Shown here: in pieces, positions 36,119 to 44,881 of the stretch
Numbering within the stretch: position 1 is the stretch's first letter
Layout of the letters: each line of letters starts with the position of its first letter
NCBI RefSeq assembly: GCF_001465595.2
Contig: NZ_CP013481.2
Location: 1,116,001-1,180,000, forward strand
Length of the DNA: 64,000 nucleotides
Direction: 5' to 3'
DNA from: Pandoraea apista
GTDB taxonomy: Bacteria; Pseudomonadota; Gammaproteobacteria; Burkholderiales; Burkholderiaceae
Position numbers and translations under genes: made by a program
The notes under the pieces: generated by a model
Seen by the model: only the letters and a program-made list of their open reading frames with translations
Told to the model about the DNA's origin: nothing
Databases searched by the model: none

Positions 36119-37102
36119 TCAGCCGCCGACGGCGGGGCGCAGCAGGTAGACGGCGAAACGCGAGCGCGCATCGAGCCAGATGCGCTCGACGTCCCATCCG
36201 GCGGAACTTGCCAGGGCACGGAATTCCGCCTGACCGTACTTGTAGGAATTCTCGGTATGGATGGACTCGCCCGTCATGAACGTGAATCGATGGTCGAGCA
36301 CGCTCGCCTGAAAGGCACGCTGCGCGACCAGATGCATCTCGATACGGCTCGCCGCCGCGTTGAAGCGGGCTTCGTGGCGGAAGGCGTCGAGCGGCAGGTC
36401 GCCGTCGAGTTCGCGGTTGATGCGTGCGAGTACGTTCAGATCGAACTGTGCGGTCACGCCGCGCGCGTCGTCATAGGCGGGCAACAGCACTGCGGGGTCT
36501 TTACATGCGTCGACGCCAACGACCATGCGCCGGCGCGGGCCAAGCATCTTGCCGACGTGCGCGAGAAACGCGGCGGCTTGTCCGGGGGCGAAGTTCCCGA
36601 TCGTCGAGCCGGGGAAGAAGCCGAGACGCGGCCCCTGCGTAGCTTGTAATTGCGGCGGCAGGCGGAATGGCCGGGTGAAGTCGGCGCGCACCGGCAACAT
36701 GGGAATACCGGGACAGCGTTGTGCCAGCGCCGCGACGGCATCGTCGAGGAAGTCGCCGGCAATGTCGACCGGCACGTAAGCGCGTGGGGTGACGAGAGCG
36801 TCGAGCAGCAGCGGCGTCTTGCGGCTGGAGCCGCTGCCAAATTCGACGACGACGGCGTCCGGGCCGACGACATCGGCAATCGCTGCGGCGCACTCGCCGA
36901 GCAGCGCCGTTTCGGTGCGTGTCTGGTAGTACTCGTCGAGGCCGGTGATCTCTTCGAACAGTTCGCTGCCGCGCTGATCGTAGAGCCAGACACTGGGGAG
37001 CGACTTCGGGGTGTGGCCGAGGCCGGCGAGCACATCGGTGGCGAAAGCGTTTTCCGGCAGTGACGGACAAACGAACGCCGAGGCTTGGGTAGCTTGCGAC
37101 AT
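36119..37102 (-). CDS. egtD: L-histidine N-alpha-methyltransferase EgtD
   Basis: SAM-dependent trimethylation of histidine to hercynine, the first step of ergothioneine synthesis. 327 residues from the ATG at 37102 (MSQATQASAFVC). SAM-binding motif VVEFGSGSSRKT, and the family signatures FFPGSTIGNF and substrate-site sequence FMTGESIHTENSYKY near the C-terminus. The start overlaps the stop of egtB by one base (TGATG), so the two proteins are made together. Confidence 0.94.
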   Translation of the reverse strand: MSQATQASAFVCPSLPENAFATDVLAGLGHTPKSLPSVWLYDQRGSELFEEITGLDEYYQTRTETALLGECAAAIADVVGPDAVVVEFGSGSSRKTPLLLDALVTPRAYVPVDIAGDFLDDAVAALAQRCPGIPMLPVRADFTRPFRLPPQLQATQGPRLGFFPGSTIGNFAPGQAAAFLAHVGKMLGPRRRMVVGVDACKDPAVLLPAYDDARGVTAQFDLNVLARINRELDGDLPLDAFRHEARFNAAASRIEMHLVAQRAFQASVLDHRFTFMTGESIHTENSYKYGQAEFRALASSAGWDVERIWLDARSRFAVYLLRPAVGG

Positions 37103-38442
37103 CAGCGGTCCTCCGCGAGTCTCAGGCCGCAGAATTGCCAGCGCTGATGCGGGTAGAAGAAGTTGCGATACGTAGCGCGTGCGTGACCCGGCGGCGTGGC
37201 GAGCGATCCGCCGCGCAGCACGAACTGTCCGCACATGAACTTGCCGTTGTATTCGCCGACAGCCCCCGCTGCCGTCCGGAATCCGGGATAGGCGACGTAC
37301 GGACTTGCCGTCCATTGCCAGACCGGGCCATAGCATTGCGTCATGGCATGCTGCGTTGGCGAGGCAGCGCTTGCCGCCACCTCCCACTCTTGTTCTGTCG
37401 GCAGTCGCTTACCTGCCCAGCGAGCAAAGGCGTCGGCTTCGAAATAGCTGACGTGCCGCACGGGCGCGTTGTCGTCAACGGGCTGCATGCCGGCGAGCGT
37501 CATCGACTGCCATTCGCCGTCGTGCAACTCCCAGTACAGCGGATGCCCCCAGCCCTCGCGTTGCACCGTTGCCCAGCCGTCGGACAGCCAGAGGCCCGCC
37601 ATGCGATAACCGCCGTCTTCAATGAATGCCCGCCACTCGCCGTTCGTCACCACGCGCGACGCGATCGCAAAGGGGCGCAGCAACACATCGTGCGCGGGCG
37701 TTTCGCAGTCGAACGCGAAATGCCCGTTGGCATCGCCCGATTCGTCGGAGTCGCCGGAGTGCCCGATGCGATGCTGCCCGCCGTCGTGCGCTATCCAGTG
37801 CAGTGGCGCGGCAATTTCACGGGCAGACGATGGCGGCGCTCGCCGATGTGCCGGGCGAAGCGGATTCTGCGCAAAAAGATGCAACAGGTCGGTGTGCATC
37901 AGCTCTTGATGCTGCTCTTCGTGATGCAGCCCGAGAGTGACGAGTGCATGGACGTCTGCCGGCAGATCGGCGTGCAACAGGCATTCGTGCATGGCGGCGT
38001 CGACGTGCTGACGATAGCGCAGCACGTCGTCGAGCGTGGGCCGCGTGAGCAAGCCGCGTTGCGGGCGTGGATGGCGCGGGCCGGCGGCTTCGTAATACGA
38101 ATTGAAAAGATAGGCGAAGCGCGGGTCGAAGGGGCGGTAGCGTCTGCCGGACAGGGTGCCTGACTCACCGAGCAGAAACGTCTCGAAAAACCAGGTGGTG
38201 TGGGCGAGATGCCACTTGATGGGGCTCGCGTCGGGCATCGACTGCACGGTGGCGTCGGCGTCCGAGAGGCCCTGCGCGAAGGCAACCGACGCCGCGCGCA
38301 CAGTGTCGTAGCGGGCAGGCAGCGCTTGCGGCGCTGCCGGTACGTGAGGCGGCGGGCCATCGCGTGCGGTGCGCGAGCGAGGGGTGTTCTGAGAGGTGCC
38401 GGAGGGCGCCTCGGCTTGCGACGTACAACAGGGGAGGGTCAT
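37102..38442 (-). CDS. egtB: Ergothioneine biosynthesis sulfoxide synthase EgtB
   Basis: Non-heme iron enzyme joining hercynine to a sulfur donor (gamma-glutamylcysteine or cysteine). 446 residues from the ATG at 38442; a GTG three codons upstream is also possible. The N-terminal DinB-like domain gives the iron ligands: His in WHLAHTTWFFE and the H-x3-H-x-E motif in HHEEQHQELMHTD. The C-terminal FGE/sulfatase-modifying domain follows (NGEWRAFIEDGGY; RLPTEQEWEVAA; FVLRGGSLATPPGH). No egtA, egtC or egtE lies nearby. Confidence 0.94.
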   Translation of the reverse strand: MTLPCCTSQAEAPSGTSQNTPRSRTARDGPPPHVPAAPQALPARYDTVRAASVAFAQGLSDADATVQSMPDASPIKWHLAHTTWFFETFLLGESGTLSGRRYRPFDPRFAYLFNSYYEAAGPRHPRPQRGLLTRPTLDDVLRYRQHVDAAMHECLLHADLPADVHALVTLGLHHEEQHQELMHTDLLHLFAQNPLRPAHRRAPPSSAREIAAPLHWIAHDGGQHRIGHSGDSDESGDANGHFAFDCETPAHDVLLRPFAIASRVVTNGEWRAFIEDGGYRMAGLWLSDGWATVQREGWGHPLYWELHDGEWQSMTLAGMQPVDDNAPVRHVSYFEADAFARWAGKRLPTEQEWEVAASAASPTQHAMTQCYGPVWQWTASPYVAYPGFRTAAGAVGEYNGKFMCGQFVLRGGSLATPPGHARATYRNFFYPHQRWQFCGLRLAEDR

Positions 38443-38575
38443 GGGACACACCGTGTTGTGAAACGTGCCGCCTATTGTAGACCCGTTGTCCGGCGGCGTC
38501 TGTGACGGTTCGTAACCGTGGCCGGACGGCCGGAATTCAGGGTAAGACGCCGGGGCGAGACGTCCTGATTGTGCG

Positions 38576-39100
38576 CTACATCAGCCAGCCGGTGAGCCCG
38601 AGCAGGCTGCCGGCGGCGATGAGCCACAGCGGGTTCCAGCGGGTGCGCAAGGTGACGGCAACGGCCACGAGCGTTACGAGCCCTCGTGCAACGTTGACGT
38701 CGATTTCGCGCGCGAGCAAAGCGCTGCTGGCGGCGAGCAGCCCGACGGTGATCGGTGCCAGTCCCCGCCGAACGGCGCGCACCCACGGGGATTGTTCGTG
38801 CCGGTCGACCCATCCGCCGACAAGATAGGCGAGCAGCGAGCTTGGCGCACATTTGGCGAATGTCGAGGTCAGCGCGCCGGGCAGCCCTGCGGCTTGCAGT
38901 CCGATCAGCGTAACGGCCATGCCGTTGGGCCCCGGGGCAGCCTGAGCGAGTGAAAAGAAGGTGACGAACTGGGCGTCGGTGATCCAGTGGCGGGTCTCGA
39001 CGGCGTAACGGTGAATATCCGCCAGTGTGACGTTGGTGCCACCCACGGCCAACAGCGACCAGAGCGAGCCGTGCAGGAACAGGTCGATGAGTGTGTTCAT
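38576..39100 (-). CDS. Chromate transporter family protein, second half
   Basis: 174-residue membrane protein, one of two half-size CHR proteins. The start MNTLIDLFLHGSLWSLLAVGGTNVTLAD and QFVTFFSLAQAAPGPNGM carry the family's P-G-P-N motif. The ATG overlaps the stop of the other half by four bases (ATGA), so both halves are probably co-translated and dimerise. Related CHR proteins export chromate with sulfate exchange, but half-size pairs may have other substrates. Confidence 0.92.
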   Translation of the reverse strand: MNTLIDLFLHGSLWSLLAVGGTNVTLADIHRYAVETRHWITDAQFVTFFSLAQAAPGPNGMAVTLIGLQAAGLPGALTSTFAKCAPSSLLAYLVGGWVDRHEQSPWVRAVRRGLAPITVGLLAASSALLAREIDVNVARGLVTLVAVAVTLRTRWNPLWLIAAGSLLGLTGWLM

Positions 39101-39741
39101 GGGGTGGGTCGTTCCAGACGCGCCAATCGGTAGGCGGAGAGAATCGCGCAGGGGCCGAGCACGCCGAGCACGAGCAGCAGGGGCAGGCCGAACACGAAAC
39201 TGCCGATGAAGGTTGCGGCGGCGAAGGCCAGGGTGGTCCAGTGGCGTTGCAGCCCGGCCAGCAGACGCAGCGCCGTGGCGATCACCAGCCCGGTGGCAGC
39301 CGGCATGAGGCCGGAGAGCAGATGCTGGACGAGAGCGGTTTGTCCCCATCGGGCATAAGCAAAGCCGATCAGAATGATGACGATGGTGGGGCAGAAGTAG
39401 AGGCCGGCGACGGCGGCGGCGGCGCCGCGCGGTCCACGGAAGCGGCGTCCCAGAACGGTGGCGATGTTGGCGACATTCGGCCCGGGCAGCAGTTGGGCGA
39501 GCGGCAATAGTTCGGCGAATTCACGGTCGGTGAGCCAGCGGCGTTGATCGACCACCATACGACGCGCCCATGGCAGCACGCCGCCGAAGCCTGTCGCACC
39601 CACGGTGCCGAAGGCCACGGCCAGTTGCCAGCAGGTGGGCCGATGTCCGGGGGACGCGACATCCGGGGATGCCATGGCGTCATCGGGAGCGTGAGGTGCC
39701 GAACTGGCGTGACTGGCATGACGAGGGGGATCGGCGGACAT
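39097..39741 (-). CDS. Chromate transporter family protein, first half
   Basis: 214 residues. A soluble His/Pro/Ala-rich leader of ~35 residues precedes the CHR domain: AVAFGTVGATGFGGVLPWARR, LPLAQLLPGPNVANIATVLG (P-G-P-N motif), then hydrophobic segments. It pairs with the overlapping gene downstream. The length of the leader is unusual; an internal ATG (DDAMASPD) could be the real start. Confidence 0.92.
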   Translation of the reverse strand: MSADPPRHASHASSAPHAPDDAMASPDVASPGHRPTCWQLAVAFGTVGATGFGGVLPWARRMVVDQRRWLTDREFAELLPLAQLLPGPNVANIATVLGRRFRGPRGAAAAVAGLYFCPTIVIILIGFAYARWGQTALVQHLLSGLMPAATGLVIATALRLLAGLQRHWTTLAFAAATFIGSFVFGLPLLLVLGVLGPCAILSAYRLARLERPTP

Positions 39742-39876
39742 GGAGACTAGCGCGAGGCAGAGCCGGTGGAGTCGGTGTGGTGCACATTATGCGTGCATCG
39801 CAGCGTCACGGCGACAACGTCCGGCGGGGCGGCACGTGAACGTGTTTCATCGGGGGCGCCGGATAGGGCGCCGCGA

Positions 39877-40074
39877 TTACCCGTTGGCGAGAGGGCCGTG
39901 GAGTTCGTGTTCGAGACGCACGACTTCCTGCGCGACGAGCGCGATGGCGTTGCGAATTTCCATGAGCGCGGTGTACAGGGCCTGCGCGGTCTGGGGGGAT
40001 TGCAGGGCAACGTCGCGGGCGGCGGTTTCGATGGCGTCAAGCGACATCGCGATACGGTCGAGATTCTCCAGCAT
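39877..40074 (-). CDS. Small hypothetical helical protein, 65 residues
   Basis: MLENLDRIAMSLDAIETAAR followed by DVALQSPQTAQALYTALMEI and RNAIALVAQEVVRLEHELHG. GGAG lies nine bases before the ATG. It is entirely helical with heptad-like spacing, so it probably forms a helical bundle or coiled coil. No family recognised. It is a stand-alone gene between the chromate transporter and tRNA-Leu. Confidence 0.65.
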   Translation of the reverse strand: MLENLDRIAMSLDAIETAARDVALQSPQTAQALYTALMEIRNAIALVAQEVVRLEHELHGPLANG

Positions 40075-40126
40075 GAATCGATCTCCGTTGTTGCGCGCAG
40101 TGCGTGCATACTCCCATGATACCCAA

Positions 40127-40156
40127 CTGACGTATTTCGGTGGGGGATGTTAGAAT
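40127..40156 (+). promoter_or_regulatory. Promoter of tRNA-Leu
   Basis: -35 CTGACG (40127-40132), 18-base spacer, -10 TAGAAT (40151-40156), 10 bases before the tRNA. A moderate sigma70 match. Confidence 0.55.
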
Positions 40157-40166
40157 GCGTGCCCCT

Positions 40167-40251
40167 GCCGGGGTGATGAAATTGGTAAACATAGCGGACT
40201 TAAAATCCGCCGCCTTCGGGCTTGCCGGTTCAAGTCCGGTCCCCGGTACCA
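40167..40251 (+). tRNA. tRNA-Leu(TAA)
   Basis: 85-nt class II tRNA: acceptor GCCGGGG/CCCCGGT, anticodon stem GCGGA/TCCGC with loop CTTAAAA giving TAA, a long variable arm (GCCTTCGGGC), T arm TTCAAGTC context and encoded CCA. Confidence 0.96.
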
Positions 40252-40401
40252 CTAGCGCTCCTTCTGCTGTCGCAGTGGGCGCTGTTCTTGCCTTGCGCTG
40301 CCGCATCGGCCCCGTTGCAGACAACTGGGAGCTGGGAAGCGCATCTTCGATGAGATTGCCGGTGCTCACGGCACCCTTGAGAGCAATAGCCCCCCGTTCG
40401 T

Positions 40402-41277
40402 CTACCGAGTGAGCACCGGCACCGGGTCTACGTGCGTCATCACGTCGAGCACCTTGGGGATGGTTTTGACTTTGCGCTGGACCGATTCCGCGATCTGGTG
40501 TCCTTCTTTGACCGACAGCGATTCGTCCACCTCGATGTGGATATCGACCAGAACAAAATCGCCCACCGTGCGTGTACGAAGATCGTGGAATCCCTGCACC
40601 CCGCTCACGCCTGCGACAGCCAGTTCGATTGCCGAGATCTCCTCATCGCCTGCCGCGTGATCCATCAGATCGCTCATCGCCGACCAACCAATGCTCGCGC
40701 CCATGCGCGCAACGAGCGCGGCAACGATCAGCGAAGCGATGGGGTCACCGATCGGAAACCCAAGCGAATTCGCGGCAATACCGACTAGCACGACGAGCGA
40801 CGAAGCCGCGTCCGATCGTGCGTGCCATGCATTTGCCACCAGCATTCCGGAACCGACTCGGCGACCCACGCCGAGCATGTAACGGAAGAGCAATTCTTTC
40901 GCGACTAATGCAAGTGCGGCCGTCCATACGGCTGAGGCGTGCACGACAGGAATCGAGGCGACATCCGACAAACGGACAATGGCGTTCCAGCCGATGCCGG
41001 CCGACACCGCGAGCATCAATAGGCCGAGAAACAGCGACGCCGCCGTTTCAAATCGATAATGACCGTACGGGTGATTGGCATCGGGCGCCAGCCGGCTTTG
41101 GCGATTGGCGGCAATGACGACAAAGTCGGATATCAGGTCGGAAAGCGAGTGAATGCCGTCCGCCACCAATGCCTGCGATCGGGCTAGAAGCCCGACTGCA
41201 ATTTGAGCGATCGATAGACAAAAATTAACCCAAACGCTGACTAGCGCACTGTGCCTTGCGGCGGCATGACGATCCAT
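40402..41277 (-). CDS. Cation diffusion facilitator (FieF/MMT-like)
   Basis: 291-residue inner-membrane metal/proton antiporter. Six membrane segments; metal-site residues in the second and fifth helices are visible as DGIHSLSDLISD (D-x7-D) and HARSDAASS (H-x3-D), then a cytosolic domain with GFHDLRTRTVGDFVLVDIHIEVDESL and THVDP. Such proteins export Zn, Fe, Mn or Co; the metal is not determined. It is divergent from the cytochrome b561 gene across a strong Fur-box match, which favours iron. Confidence 0.93.
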   Translation of the reverse strand: MDRHAAARHSALVSVWVNFCLSIAQIAVGLLARSQALVADGIHSLSDLISDFVVIAANRQSRLAPDANHPYGHYRFETAASLFLGLLMLAVSAGIGWNAIVRLSDVASIPVVHASAVWTAALALVAKELLFRYMLGVGRRVGSGMLVANAWHARSDAASSLVVLVGIAANSLGFPIGDPIASLIVAALVARMGASIGWSAMSDLMDHAAGDEEISAIELAVAGVSGVQGFHDLRTRTVGDFVLVDIHIEVDESLSVKEGHQIAESVQRKVKTIPKVLDVMTHVDPVPVLTR

Positions 41278-41384
41278 GATTACCCCTCTTCCGGGGCTGG
41301 CTTCAACGTTGGCTACACGCCCGGTGACGCGAACGTTATTTTAAAATTGCATGCTCTGCAAGCATTTAATGTTGAAACATATAC

Positions 41385-41403
41385 GATATTAATAATCATT
41401 ATT
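41385..41403. promoter_or_regulatory. Fur box between CDF exporter and cytochrome b561
   Basis: GATATTAATAATCATTATT matches 16 of 19 positions of the classical Fur consensus (GATAATGATAATCATTATC) by eye. It lies 108 bases before the CDF start and 95 before the cytochrome start, in an AT-rich 211-base region. Confidence 0.65.
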
Positions 41404-41497
41404 GATACGGTTCTCATAACGGAATTATCGGATTAATCTAATTCCGTGCTAATTAAAGCGAGTCCATAATTCTCCATCGAACTGTTTAATGGATGGT

Positions 41498-42046
41498 ATG
41501 GTGAAAAAACGGACGGAATTTGACCTTGTTGCCAAGGCGTTTCATTGGGGCATGGCCTTGCTCCTCGTGGTTCAGTACACGGTAGCCTGGACCATGCCGC
41601 ACATTGGCAAGGGAACACTGCCGGTTGGACTGGTGGCGTGGCACTTGTCCATTGGTACCGCATTGCTGGCGATGTTGCTGGCCCGATTATTGTGGCGTTT
41701 GTCGCACCCGGTGAATCACGTATCGACATCACCCCTGCTGAACGCACTTGCGGGGGCGGGCCACATTTCACTCTATTTATTGTTGCTAGCCGTGCCCGTC
41801 ATGGGATGGGTCAACGCTTCGTCGCGAGGGTACGACGCGCGCCTGTTCGGCAGTGTTCCGCTCCCTTCTCTGTCGACGACAGGGTCGGCTCTCGGCCACT
41901 CTATGGGAGACATCCACGTTTATGCGTCGTATGCGCTGATCGGGTTCGTTGCCCTTCATGTACTCGCGGCCTTGTACCACCATTGGGTGTTGAAGGACGG
42001 CGTCTTGCAACGCATGCTCCCGCTGCGTCGTTCAGGACAGCGGTAA
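41498..42046 (+). CDS. Cytochrome b561
   Basis: 182 residues from the ATG at 41498; an ATG three codons upstream is equally possible. Four membrane helices with the family's heme-ligand histidines (AKAFHWGMALLLV, VAWHLSIGTAL, SMGDIHVYASY, LHVLAALYHH). A diheme inner-membrane protein moving electrons from quinol to periplasmic acceptors or superoxide. The Fur box upstream suggests control by iron. Confidence 0.93.
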   Translation: MVKKRTEFDLVAKAFHWGMALLLVVQYTVAWTMPHIGKGTLPVGLVAWHLSIGTALLAMLLARLLWRLSHPVNHVSTSPLLNALAGAGHISLYLLLLAVPVMGWVNASSRGYDARLFGSVPLPSLSTTGSALGHSMGDIHVYASYALIGFVALHVLAALYHHWVLKDGVLQRMLPLRRSGQR

Positions 42047-42432
42047 CGGCAACGGTAAGGGTAACGGTCGCGATCTCCGTCACGGCTGACGGAGATCCGG
42101 TTGTGAGAGGGTGCACGACTTGCCGAACTGAGCTACGGGGGCTCCGAACAGCCCTGGGGCGACGCTATCCAAAATGGTTCGAGTTTGCGGCAGCAAATTG
42201 CGCACACCGTCACGCAGTCATGCTGACAGGCACTGTCGATGGACGTCGAGGTACGTAAGATTCGCTGCCGCAGTTAGCACGAACCCGGCACCTGGCCGGC
42301 GCCGTGCCGCTTTACCATCATGCTCGAAGCGTTTGCATGTTATCGCACGCGGGACACCTCGTCGCTTACATCGCATGACGATGCTATCCGGTCATCCGCG
42401 CAATCCGCGGGGATCGTCACCGGCGATGTCAA
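42047..42432. other. Intergenic with strong hairpin
   Basis: 386 bases between convergent genes, no gene supported. A repeated GGTAACGG-like run (42040-42068) is followed by the hairpin listed separately. The rest is featureless. Confidence 0.5.
42072..42097 (+). terminator. Hairpin after cytochrome b561
   Basis: Perfect 11-bp stem GATCTCCGTCA / TGACGGAGATC with loop CGGC, 26 bases after the stop. No T-run, so terminator function is likely but not certain. Confidence 0.55.
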
Positions 42433-43344
42433 TTACTGAAGGAACGCCATAATGGCAGCCATGGTTGCTTGCGGTTGTTCTTCCATTAACCAGTGGCCGG
42501 CATTCGGAACTACAACGCCTTGCACGTTGCTCGCCGCCGCTTGGGCGACCGTCTCCATCATCGTGCCAAACGATTTCTCCCCTCCGATAGCGAGTACCGG
42601 CATTGGCAACGGTCCTTTGGTCAGGAACGCCCGATTGTCGATCGTGTCCTGATCGAAGGCGTGAAACTGCTCGAAGCCGGAATGCATGGCGCCGGGCAGC
42701 GCATAGAACTGTGTGTAATGCCGACGCGAAGCTTCATTGAAATGCTTCGGATCTGCCGAAAACTCGTTCCAGAAACGGTCGAGGTAAATTCGCTCGCGTC
42801 CCTTGACCAGCCGCTCCATATCCGGGCCGCCGAAACGGAAGTGCCAGAGCAACGGGCTCTTCAGGATTTCCTCCCAGGGGCCAACGCCGGGAATGGGTGC
42901 GTCCATGAGCACGAGCTTTGTCACGCGCTCAGGCTGCTCTGCGGCAAAGGCGTAGGCCACCATGTTGCCGATGTCGTGGGCCACCACATCGACCTTACCG
43001 ATTTGCAGGGTATCCAGCACGCCGGCAATATCGCGTGCCTCGTTCCTCTTGTCGTAGCCCGCGGGGGGATGGTCGGAAAGCCCCATGCCGCGAAGATCGG
43101 GGACAACGACCGTGTGATTCGCAGCGAGCTTTGCAGCAAGTGGCGCCCACATGTCGCCGGTCTCCCCATAACCGTGCAGCAAGACAACTGCGGGTCCGTG
43201 ACCGCCGACGCGCACATAAATATTGGCGCCATTGGTCGCGATGGTCTGATGTTTGAAATCGGCGGGGAATGAAAACGCGTCGGCCGCCGCCGGGAGCGCG
43301 TGAAGAGAGACGATCAACAAGAGAAACGAGAGAAGCTTCCGCAT
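42433..43344 (-). CDS. Exported alpha/beta hydrolase (epoxide hydrolase/haloacetate dehalogenase type)
   Basis: 303 residues from the ATG at 43344, which starts a signal peptide (MRKLLSFLLLIVSLHALPAAADA). The core shows the oxyanion motif LLHGYGETGDMW and the nucleophile elbow AHDIGNMVA with Asp in place of Ser, the mark of epoxide hydrolases and haloalkane/haloacetate dehalogenases. The catalytic His is in PNAGHWLMEEQP. Two tyrosines for an epoxide-hydrolase lid cannot be assigned confidently. The substrate is unknown; the periplasmic location is unusual for this group. Confidence 0.88.
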   Translation of the reverse strand: MRKLLSFLLLIVSLHALPAAADAFSFPADFKHQTIATNGANIYVRVGGHGPAVVLLHGYGETGDMWAPLAAKLAANHTVVVPDLRGMGLSDHPPAGYDKRNEARDIAGVLDTLQIGKVDVVAHDIGNMVAYAFAAEQPERVTKLVLMDAPIPGVGPWEEILKSPLLWHFRFGGPDMERLVKGRERIYLDRFWNEFSADPKHFNEASRRHYTQFYALPGAMHSGFEQFHAFDQDTIDNRAFLTKGPLPMPVLAIGGEKSFGTMMETVAQAAASNVQGVVVPNAGHWLMEEQPQATMAAIMAFLQ

Positions 43345-43524
43345 TTCCGACCCCCAAGGGTTGATCAAACCGATCTGTCTACCGCGCGGATAATCTCACC
43401 TTGATGCAAAAAAACAAAGCGCAACATTGACAGGCCGCCGGTGCGCGTCGAAGCCGCCCGCGCTTTGGCAGATCGCCCACCGATCGTACACCTGCACTCA
43501 AATACATCGCCGCGCCGCCGTGTC

Positions 43525-43953
43525 TTACTTGAACGTGTGCAAGTAAGCGATCAGATCGGCGACTTTGCGTTCGTTGCCAATCCCCCAGAAGCGCATTTTC
43601 GTACCGGGTACCGTCTTGCCGGGATTCGCAATGAAGGCGGCAAGCGTTTTGTCGTCCCATACAAGGCCAGACTGCTTCATCTCCTTCGAGTATTCGAAGT
43701 CCGCAAGACTGCCAGCGCGCCGGTTGGCCAGGCCGTTGAGCTGCGGCCCGAATCCCGACGCTGCCATCGGCCCGACCGAATGGCACGACGCACAACGCGA
43801 CGCGAACAGCGCTTTTCCCGCCTCAATGTCCGGTGCGGCGACGACCGGTGCGACGAGCGTTGCGAGCACTAACGTCAGCGCGCCGATTCGGGCGCGTGCG
43901 GCGGGAGCAAAAGAATGAGCCGATACGAATAGGGGGAGAGAACGGGCAGTCAT
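43525..43953 (-). CDS. Class I cytochrome c
   Basis: 142 residues. A signal peptide (ALTLVLATLVAPVVA) follows a longer-than-usual polar leader, so the true start may be the internal region near ARIGALTL. One heme site CASCH (GKALFASRCASCHSVGPMA), a Met ligand in PGTKMRFWGIG, and the closing helix KVADLIAYLHTFK. A soluble periplasmic electron carrier; its partner may be the cytochrome b561 encoded 1.5 kb away. Confidence 0.92.
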   Translation of the reverse strand: MTARSLPLFVSAHSFAPAARARIGALTLVLATLVAPVVAAPDIEAGKALFASRCASCHSVGPMAASGFGPQLNGLANRRAGSLADFEYSKEMKQSGLVWDDKTLAAFIANPGKTVPGTKMRFWGIGNERKVADLIAYLHTFK

Positions 43954-44236
43954 CGATGAGTGGGACGTCGGGGGCGTTTTGATGGCAAGCCACTAACTTA
44001 CCGCTTTCCGCCGGGCACGGCCAGTGGTTCCCGCCAGCAGCGGTGCGGCATCCTGTCGCGAGCGTGCCAACGCCGTACCCGCATCGCCCGATGTCGATGC
44101 GGGTGGCCGCCTACTCCGCGGCGATCGCGGTTCACGCCGCTCAGCCACCGTTCGTCGCAGACCGCTCGCGCACCCGGGCGCACCGCGCGATGCTTCGGGC
44201 GTCGCATGCTTGCATGCCGGTTCACGGAGCCCAACC

Positions 44237-44758
44237 ATGTCGTTTGCCTTTGTCTCTCACGTTCCCCTTTGGGTCTGGTGGCTGTTTATCGTGCTGGTCG
44301 CACTCGGACTGGCCGCGACACGCACGCAGCAAAAGCCGCTGTGGGCGGCACTCGCAATGCCGCTGGTCATGACGGGGGTGTCTGCCTACGGCGCGGCCAC
44401 CACGTTCACGACGGCCTTGCCGGCATCGATCGCATGGGTGAGTGCCGTCGCCATTGCCGTCGCACTGCGCGCAGCGCTGGGGTGGCGGGGGAGCGTGAGT
44501 TGGATCCCGGCGACACGTCGCGTGCGAATGCCGGGCAGTTGGCTGCCGCTAGTCTGGATGCTGGCGATTTTCGTGTTGAAGTTCGCTGTCGCCGTCTCGA
44601 TGGCGATTCATCCCGACCTGAAGTCGAACGGCGGATTCGCTGCGTGGATTTGCTTGTGGTATGGCGCGTTCAGCGGCATTTTCCTCGGACGTGTGCTGGC
44701 GATCCGGCGTGCAATACGCAACGCTAGCGTTGCCGGCGAGGCGTCGCTGGCGGTGTGA
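44237..44758 (+). CDS. DUF6622-like membrane protein
   Basis: 173 residues from MSFAFVSHVPLWVWWLFIVL; the frame is open upstream but only this start places a membrane helix at the N-terminus. Four hydrophobic segments are visible. The opening resembles the DUF6622 family (H-x-P-L-W-V-W), of unknown function. It stands alone between the cytochrome c gene and an amino acid transporter operon. Confidence 0.75.
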   Translation: MSFAFVSHVPLWVWWLFIVLVALGLAATRTQQKPLWAALAMPLVMTGVSAYGAATTFTTALPASIAWVSAVAIAVALRAALGWRGSVSWIPATRRVRMPGSWLPLVWMLAIFVLKFAVAVSMAIHPDLKSNGGFAAWICLWYGAFSGIFLGRVLAIRRAIRNASVAGEASLAV

Positions 44759-44881
44759 GTCGCATGTGGGGCACGCGGTCGTCACGGCAGGCCGTCAACG
44801 TCGCTCGCGTCGACGGCCCGATGGCCATCCGCGCTCGACGATCGCACGGCCTCGCCCGTGAGCGATCGCGTGATCAAGTGC

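Noticed and set aside
42061..42258. Plus-strand frame continuing past cytochrome b561
   Set aside because: It crosses the hairpin and is a frame-shifted continuation without homology.
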